From: Carposina sasakii | Lineage: Eukaryota; Arthropoda; Insecta; Lepidoptera; Carposinidae | Length of the DNA: 64,000 bases | NCBI GenBank assembly: GCA_014607495.2 | Contig: CP053153.1 | Span: 1,178,001-1,242,000, forward strand | Direction: 5' to 3' | In this document: in pieces, positions 57,659 through 64,000 of the stretch | Position numbering within the stretch: the stretch's first letter is position 1 | Layout: each line of letters opens with the position of its first letter | Translations under genes and position numbers: made by a program | The notes under the pieces: model-generated | Databases searched by the model: none | What the model was told of the DNA's origin: nothing | The model's input: only the letters and a program-made list of their open reading frames with translations

Positions 57659-57923
57659 AAGTCGGCTTTTCACTATGGGGATGTAATGTAATATTTTACA
57701 TTTAGAGATGTAAAAAAATTTACTCTAGTTAAACATTTTGTACGATTCACATTGTAATATAGATACGACCTATACGACGACGACGAATATATTACAACCA
57801 AAACTGAAATTATTATATTACAGTGTGAATGGTATCGTACCAAATGTATGACGAGCGATAATTTTTTACATCTCAAAATGTAATCTAATATTACATTACA
57901 TCCCTATAGTGAAAAGCCGACTT
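57659..57923. mobile_element. 265-bp MITE with AAGTCGGCTTTTCACTAT ends
   Basis: The left arm aagtcggcttttcactatgg matches the reversed right end aagtcggcttttcactatag. Both continue with gggatgtaatgtaatattt. The centre contains cgacgacgacg. Non-coding. Confidence 0.75.
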
Positions 57924-58697
57924 TATACTGGTTATTATTTTCCTACTGACTGACTGAGTTAGGCGCAAGTTACATAAATATTAAAAGTATATTATATTCA
58001 GTATGAAAATAATAGCCATTACAATAATAAGCAAAATAGAATACAGTAACTATATTAAGAAGTGCTAATAGTCAAGATTTAGAAGTGAGTCAGTAATAGT
58101 GGCGGTTGATTGACCTTTCTGTGAAAGCTATGATGGTCAACCGATCCTCTTATAGGCACATCATAACAGTTTTATGAAGATTTAAATTAGCTGTAAATAT
58201 TTTCTATATTACAATACTAAACTAGTAATAATTAAACAATGTATGTATGTAATGAAATATTTTTTTATTTTTAAATGAAATAATTATTTATTTGCTTAAA
58301 ACATGGTACCATTATCTTATTATTACATATTTCGCCAAAAATCTAGCATGCAATTATTTCATTTATTTACAAAATTCACAAGTGTCAATAAATCACTCAA
58401 CCAATAAATTCAACAAATCGTCGATTTTCACAAGTTTCATTGAAGAATAAATTTATCTTAATATAAAATACGTAGGTATAGTGATGGTCAACTCGAGTAA
58501 CTAACTCGAGTTAACTCGGGTCGGGCTTAACTCGAACCAACTCGAGTTGAATTCTCTCTCGACTCGACTTCGAAAAGTAACCGAAATGAAGCGAAATTTT
58601 CCGATCATGCCTACCGATTTGAGACTATATTCATTCATTCTTGACCAACTTATGGTAAAACTTATAAGAAGTTTGTTTTAGTAACTAAGACTGCAAT

Positions 58698-58888
58698 ACA
58701 GGGTGTAACAAAAAGGGTATGTTAAGCGAAAAGCTATGTAAATAGTCCACTATAGAGAACCTATCTACAAAATTTAACACTCGAAATCACATTTTTATTT
58801 TTCAAGATTATATGAAAATTCCTGAGATATTTAAAAATTCTCCATACTATCCGGAAAAATAAACATGTGATTTTGGGTCTCAAATGTT
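58698..58888 (+). mobile_element. Foldback MITE with ACAGGGTGTAAC end, truncated copy
   Basis: The left end and most of the body match 1064-1330; the right TIR is missing. It lies directly downstream of the proposed last THAP exon and supplies a TTTATT (minus-strand AATAAA) at 58794. Confidence 0.65.
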
Positions 58889-58943
58889 CTTTGGAATATG
58901 ATGTTCTCAAACAATCTATTTGCGTTTAAGTCTCTTCTCAAAT

Positions 58944-61900
58944 TTAACAGATTTTTTCATACGAGAAACCATATTTCTCAGTGTTTATTTCTGTCCTCGT
59001 ACTTTTCAACCGCATGCAGTTATAGGTTGGTGCCTGAGAAAAACCTGTAAGTAAAGACAAAAACACATAAGTATATTTTATTTAAAAAGCAGCCAAGTGC
59101 GAGTCTGTATGGTCTATAATGGGTTCGGTAGGTTAGATACGTTATCTGACATACATATCGTGAGTAGCTTCTAAACGGTTAAATTTTAGAATTATTCCTT
59201 ATGTAATTTATTATACACTAGTGACCGCCTGCGACTTCGTCCACGTGGACTGCAGAAAAAACAAAATGTCGAAATTATCAGGGATAAAAAGTAGCCTATG
59301 TGTTAATCCAGAGTGTCAGCTAACTCCATACCAAATTTTATTAAAATCGCTCCAGCCGTTTTTACGTGAAAGAGTAACAACCATCCATCTATCCATACTT
59401 ACAAACTTTCGCGTTTATAATATTAGTAGGATACACACACATATGTGCTCCAAAAATACTGTACCCAGTATGGTAACGAGTACTGTAGGAACTGAAAGAA
59501 CAACCCACAGCCACGTTTATCAAAGCGGGGTTAGATGTAAATAATAAGTAATAACTCATCAGCCCAGCTCCATACATGTTTACTAGCGACTCATCCGGCG
59601 TCGTAAGGGTACAATGCAGACAAACAGCGGGAAGCAACTTTGTTTTATCCTATGTTATGATTATTATGATATTACAGTATATATATTATAATAAACCTTA
59701 CTTTTTCTTGTCTTGTTCAGATTTCTGCTAGCAGCAGTGTAGTTGTGCTCACCAAGTATAATTGTTTTGGACATAGTAAGAGCTCCACCTGGAATTTAAA
59801 TAAATTTCAATGAAGTAAGTTTAACGGACGAGGCTCTGACGCTAAATAATTAAGTATATTATAATACCTATTAAGAAAGGCACTTAAAACGTTTCCTATT
59901 GGATTCGTTACCGGTAGCTAGATTGTTGTATTTGTGCTCGAAAAGTGACTAAATATAATTTTCTATAAAGATAAGAATACTAAAGTTATGATTTCATTTC
60001 AGAGATGTATAATTTAATTTTGCCATAATCTTGCCAGTTGTGAATGTTGTTCTGAGTTAAAAATAATGATCCACTGTTACCCACTCTCCCCTAGACTACA
60101 TTCTGTAATTCTCGGGAAATGCTATTATATATTAATTGTGATTAATACACCTATTATTTCATCCATGAAAACTTTAGATACCTAGATTTATTAAGTTCCT
60201 GTGAGAAAATATTTCTTATTGGATGTGTATATCATACACATAACATATCACAAGTCATAAGTTTCAGGTCTGAAAATCTTGTGACTCGCCTTTGGGGTTG
60301 GGGGTCCCTCAAAAAAGTTCAATTAAATCAGTCAATTTTTAAAAAATCATTCATAGATTTTAACGCAAATGGCTATATATCAGAATCAGGTGCAAATGTG
60401 TTACAACTAATTATAAGCAACTCCAACAGTTTACATCTGTATAAGTACGTATAATCGGTGCGGCGACATCGTTTATTCTTGATTTAGTATGAGACTGTGC
60501 ATCTACCATTATATTTGATCAAAAGGATTAGTACATATTTTACCTGTTGCTGTAACAGTTGAGCTGCAGAGTGGTTCAGATGAACAATTACTATCTGGCG
60601 GTAAGTGAAGATGAGGACTGGGTATTCCACTACAGCTTGGCAAAATGTTCGTTATATCTGTGAAAATAATAGAAACAATGTTTTTAAAATGTTGATTTCT
60701 GTCTCTTTTTAAGTATGTACATATAAGTATTACTTTTATGAAGTTAGATAACTTATTATGCAAGTATCTGTACAACAAGTTATTATTACTTGTTCAGATA
60801 TAAGAAAACTTACAGCCACTTACAAAAACTGGGTATAAAGTTAAACTGAAAAATAGGACATATTTGTCTCTTTCAGTATACATAATTTAGAAAAGAGATG
60901 GTAAAATTCTTCATCCGAGTAATTAACCCGGGAGCTTAGTGGTTAGAACGCTAGGTCGTGGGTTCGATTCCCACTCCAGTGAGGAATTTTTTCCATTTCT
61001 TTATTATTAATTTTATAGTATACATATATATATAAAATTTGTCTAAATAAGTGTTAATTATTTATATATTAGATATTACCAGTTAGAGGTGTTGTATCTG
61101 CAGGTACAGTTGACAAATGAAGTGACGGAATAGCTAATGCATTGAGACGTTGGTATCGATTGTGATCTTGTGCTGTAAAATGTTTATCACATATTCTCTT
61201 CCTTTGATAGAACTCATAATCTGCAGTTGTTTCCAGTTTTCCGCCAACAAGACGAACCCATTCTTTAAAGCAATCTGGAAACTTTTCAAAGTTGGGAAAG
61301 CGGTGCATTGTGGCATCTGAAAAGTGTGTTCGGCTATTTAATCTCATGATGCAGATATTTATTTAGTATTAAAATTAAATATACTTATATAATATACGTG
61401 CGTTTACCAGTTTTGTTTTCGTTTCTTTGAACAATGACGCTTGTTGCTTTGTGAATGACAACATTATCTGTGTCACTCCAAACAAAAAATTTTAGTTCCG
61501 AAATCAGACACGGGAGTTAACTCCAATACAGATTTCAGTACATAATGATATCTATCTATCTATACATATAATAAAATTGTAACAGATCGATGTTTGTGCA
61601 CTCTAATCTAAGAAACGGCTGGACCGATTTCGAAGCGGTTTTGAGGAATATATTGTGACAGGTCCCACTTAACATATAGGCTACTTTTTATCCCGAGATT
61701 TTTTTTTTATCTAGAAATTTCGACATTTTGTTATTTCTGCAGTCCACACGGACGGAGTCGCGGGCGTCCACCAGTAGTGAAATAAATTTACTTTCCCTGT
61801 ATATATGTATATGTTTGAACTGATCTGTTAGCTATGTTTGGGTGTACACATATACATGTAGGTACATAAATTTAAAGCAATAAAAAGTACTTACTGTCGA

Positions 61901-62009
61901 AAGAAATGCGCAGCGCTGCGGCATCTTTTGTGGTAGGTAGCTTAACAGCACAACTATTAAATAAGCACAGAATTATCACAACACTAAATACATCTCTTTC
62001 GCAATGTTC
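58944..62009 (-). CDS. THAP-domain protein, 5' end unresolved, at least 5 exons
   Basis: Supported exons (minus strand): 5' part from at most 62009 to 61895, then 61316-61080, 60657-60544, 59788-59702 and a likely terminal exon 59044-58944. All later junctions are phase 1 with GT-AG borders. THAP domains are C2CH zinc-binding DNA-binding modules shared by cellular regulators and P-element-type transposases. Seen here: a Cys pair candidate CLFNSC in the 5' exon, HRFPNF, the invariant Trp in FKEWVRL, CDKH (the C-x2-H pair) and a closing AIPSLHL box like the family's AVPTIF. The 5' exon is open from a TAG at 62010-62012 and has no good ATG. An acceptor-like ttaatag inside it suggests that the first Cys and the Met are on an upstream exon. 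Downstream exons are Ser/Thr/Pro-rich (SCSGIPSPHLHLPPDSN) and then basic. The last exon (SFSQAPTYNCMRLKSTRTEI, stop at 58944) is the least certain. No transposase catalytic domain is visible. Confidence 0.65.
59217..59435 (+). repeat. Family-K variant with a different tail, in the THAP-gene intron
   Basis: ctagtgaccgcctgcgactt, gtccacgtggactgcagaaa, taaaaagtagcctatgtgtt, then cagctaactccataccaaat and tacaaactttcgcgtttata. Confidence 0.6.
59440..59645 (+). repeat. Family-J repeat in the THAP-gene intron
   Basis: gctccaaaaatactgtaccc, cccacagccacgtttatcaa, ataactcatcagcccagctc and catccggcgtcgtaagggta; abuts a family-K copy. Confidence 0.5.
59818..59945 (+). repeat. Dispersed repeat N, copy 3
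   Basis: gtttaacggacgaggctctg, acgctaaataattaag and ggattcgttaccggtagcta, in a THAP-gene intron. Confidence 0.5.
60888..61015 (+). repeat. tRNA-derived SINE copy in a THAP-gene intron
   Basis: Begins with the same tagaaaagagatggtaaaat leader found before 45666, then ggagcttagtggttagaacg, ggttcgattcccac and the tail ttttttccatttctttat. The anticodon arm is deleted. Confidence 0.55.
61420..61530 (+). repeat. Dispersed repeat M
   Basis: tgaacaatgacgcttgttgc, gaatgacaacattatctgtg and ttagttccgaaatcagacac. Confidence 0.45.
61560..61775 (-). repeat. Family-K dispersed repeat, reverse, in the THAP-gene intron
   Basis: aatctaagaaacggctggac, ggtcccacttaacatatagg and cacacggacggagtcgcggg read as the reverse complement of family K. 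Confidence 0.6.
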
Positions 62010-62282
62010 CTATTATGATTAATAGCGTCCTTGTTGCAAATTACTTAACTTAAACTAAGAAAAGTAAGAAATTAAACTAATAGCGTCCATATCGCAAACT
62101 ATGGAAATTGTCACAACCCAGTTGTGTTGTATGGTAGATACATAGACACAACATTGAATATGCGAAAACAAACCACAAAACAAATACTATAGCGGAAAGC
62201 AAAGCAATAGCACCGCTTTTCACAAATTGTATTTGCAAAAAGTTTTCCCACCATTAACGACTTTCAAACGAAAAAAAAAAGT

Positions 62283-63420
62283 TAGGGATGGCGATCTGAA
62301 ATCGAAGAATCGATTACTCGGACCGAATAAATAGAATGTTGTACAGTGAATCGATATTTCACCCTTAAAAGCGATTGATTTATAACTAATTATAGTAGGC
62401 TGATCTACTGATTTCTGCAAGACAGAAACAGAGCAATAGCATTACGATGGTGAAAATTGATGTGATGTAGTACAATTTACCGATCCTGTGTACCTAAACA
62501 AAATAGAATCGGAACGTACCACGACTGATTTGTGTGTAGAATACAGTCAATGTCAATTTAAAATTAATCGGTATTTTAGATACGAAATTGAATCGGACAT
62601 TTCCTTGCTTTTGAAAGTTATGCAGACGAGCACTCGCAGCCATTACTTGGTGTTATTTTAAGAAGTACCTACTTGTAACAAATACATTTAGAAAATGAAT
62701 GTATTCTTTTATAAGTTGATCTGATACCTCGACATGGTAATTAAAATCGAAAGAAATAATTATTTTTCGCCATACAAAATAAATGCCGCGTGGTACCGGC
62801 AGAGTAGAGTTTGTACCACCCCTGCCTGCCCGTGGGTATCGTACGAGGCGATTAAGGGTTTCCGGGAAGTGGGCAGCAGCGCCTCCCGTACCTACTGACA
62901 ACATAGTCCGAAAATCACACTGCGGTCACCAACCCGCCTGCCCAGCGTGGTGACTATGGGCAAAAACCCCCTGTGGCTACTGCCTTGTGGCGTGCCCTGG
63001 CGGAGGCCTTCGTCCAGCAGTGGACTGCAATGAGCTGAAGAAGAAGAATACAAAATAAACATGCTTTACAATAAATATGAATGTGAAGCATGACGAAAAC
63101 TGATCACTAACTCAGCATATTATTATGTATGTTACAGCAAAATATAATGACCAATATAACGCTGGTCTTCCGTGGCGCTAGTAAATATTTGTTATTATCG
63201 AAATCTTTACTAAAAAATCCCTGATTTTACTGATAGAGATTACAGAGATTGTTTATTATGGTATCTCACGTTTTTCTTAACATGGATTTATATTATAATA
63301 CATTGTAAATACAAACTTAAAAAAAAAGGTTTTTAGACCTCTTTTTGTGAATCCATTTATCAGGTTACGATTCTAATCGATTTAAAAATCGCTCTTTGTC
63401 GGAAAGAATCGTCATCCCTA
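62283..63420. mobile_element. Element with short TIRs (tagggatg), carrying a nested repeat
   Basis: The left end TAGGGATGGCGATCT and right end, read reversed, TAGGGATGACGATTC are similar inverted ends 1.1 kb apart. Both ends have atcg-rich subterminal sequence. The interior includes a minus-strand SINE/LINE fragment at 62806-63050. No coding sequence is recognised. Confidence 0.4.
62806..63050 (-). repeat. SINE/LINE-3' fragment (cagcctattg family), copy 3
   Basis: Reverse-strand match to 22968-23222, nested inside the element at 62283-63420. Confidence 0.65.
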
Positions 63421-63427
63421 CAAAAAA

Positions 63428-63925
63428 ATATTTGCTTTATAAAGTTGCCATTATTAGCGAATTTTATTCTACTGACTCTTTTTATTTCTACTTGAATTAG
63501 AAATGAGAGATGAATATAAAAAAGAATTATCTATAAATAATTTTAGAAAAGTTACGAAAACTTAATTTTCATTATAATGATATACAGATAAACTATAAGT
63601 AGTAACATCGGAATGGTTTAGCCCTTTCTACTAAAATAAAAATATGACGATATTAGGGTAATGTAAAAAAATAATATGCGTTTTTATAGTTGCCAGTATT
63701 AGGCGATTTCATTATACTATTTCTACTTGAATAAGAAATACAAAATGAATGTTTAAAAAAAATGCATTAGAAAATATAATGATTGTAGATTTTAAGGTCA
63801 GAAAAGTTACGAAAACTTTATTGTTATTGAAACCATATACAGATAAACTATAAGTAGCAATTTTAGAATGGTTTACAAGTTCCTACCAAAATAAAAAATG
63901 GCGATATTAGGGTAACGATGGAGCA
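63428..63925 (+). repeat. Tandem repeat, about 250-bp unit, two copies
   Basis: Anchors agttgcca (63443, 63688), gttacgaaaactt (63551, 63806) and cgatattaggg (63648, 63902) recur at 245-255 bp spacing. A third unit may start at 63921 (attgcgttt). AT-rich, satellite-like. Confidence 0.65.
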
Positions 63926-63944
63926 GATATTGCGTTTCACTGTA

Positions 63945-64000
63945 TATGTCCGATGGATGATGCGCTAGTTACTATGTGTATGACGACATTTTCTGTTTCA
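63945..64000 (+). repeat. Dispersed repeat M, cut by window end
   Basis: gtccgatggatgatgcgcta and gtgtatgacgacattttctg. Confidence 0.45.

Noticed and set aside
61134..61316. Alternative ORF starting MPQC at the THAP exon
   Set aside because: It is the +1 frame of the THAP exon. The frame with HRFP, the invariant Trp and C-x2-H is the coding one.
61895..61929. ATG at 61924 reading MPQRCAFLST as the THAP start
   Set aside because: It ends phase 0 at the donor and would join the next exon in the wrong frame, destroying the THAP domain.
1..64000. A bacterial-type defence system, CRISPR array or operon
   Set aside because: The window is spliced eukaryotic DNA. No regularly spaced direct repeats with unique spacers and no polycistronic gene runs were seen.

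Overview
The window looks like a lepidopteran (moth or butterfly) nuclear chromosome segment. It is AT-rich, its genes have several exons with GT-AG introns, and much of it is made of interspersed repeats of kinds common in Lepidoptera: LINE 3' relics with the 'cagcctattgcagtccactg'-type motif, tRNA-like SINEs and many inverted-repeat MITEs. There are no bacterial-type operons, rRNA genes or CRISPR arrays. The assignment to Lepidoptera is inferred from repeat style and gene content; no species can be named.

Layout. Positions 1-28,100 are nearly gene-free: dispersed repeats, foldback elements, a 1.65-kb element with very CpG-rich ends (23.8-25.5 kb) and LINE pseudogenes (10.8, 14.2, 16.0-16.4, 26.5-27.3 kb). 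A few orphan gene signals lie there: a 10-codon minus-strand start exon with a consensus donor (7226-7255), an E2F/CCAAT promoter-like island (about 21.80-21.88 kb) and an exon-like ORF (2506-2617). At 28.1-29.4 kb a three-exon minus-strand gene encodes a secreted 185-aa protein resembling the MBF2 family. Divergent from it, at 30.5-38.1 kb on the plus strand, is a complete eight-exon gene for a 719-aa SmgGDS/RAP1GDS1 orthologue (vimar in Drosophila). Its introns hold decayed copies of pieces of exons 3 and 4.

From 38 to 53 kb repeats dominate again. They include twin 146-bp MITEs, a cluster of tRNA-like SINEs (45.5-46.0 kb), a possible 74-codon gene (44.6 kb) and an unidentified three-exon gene model with matching splice phases (46.9-49.1 kb). 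Two minus-strand genes fill much of 53-62 kb: a complete five-exon NSE2 (NSMCE2) SUMO E3 ligase of 217 aa (53.2-56.5 kb), and a THAP-domain gene whose 5' end is unresolved (58.9-62.0 kb). The last 1.7 kb holds a terminal-inverted-repeat element and a tandem repeat of about 250 bp.

The identified genes have unrelated jobs: small-GTPase chaperone/GEF, SMC5/6 SUMO ligase, secreted protein and DNA-binding protein. One link is structural. The same poly(A)-ended retroposon, whose 5' end carries an E2F-like GCGGGAAA site, sits just upstream of both the vimar and the NSE2 start codons in the same orientation relative to each gene.
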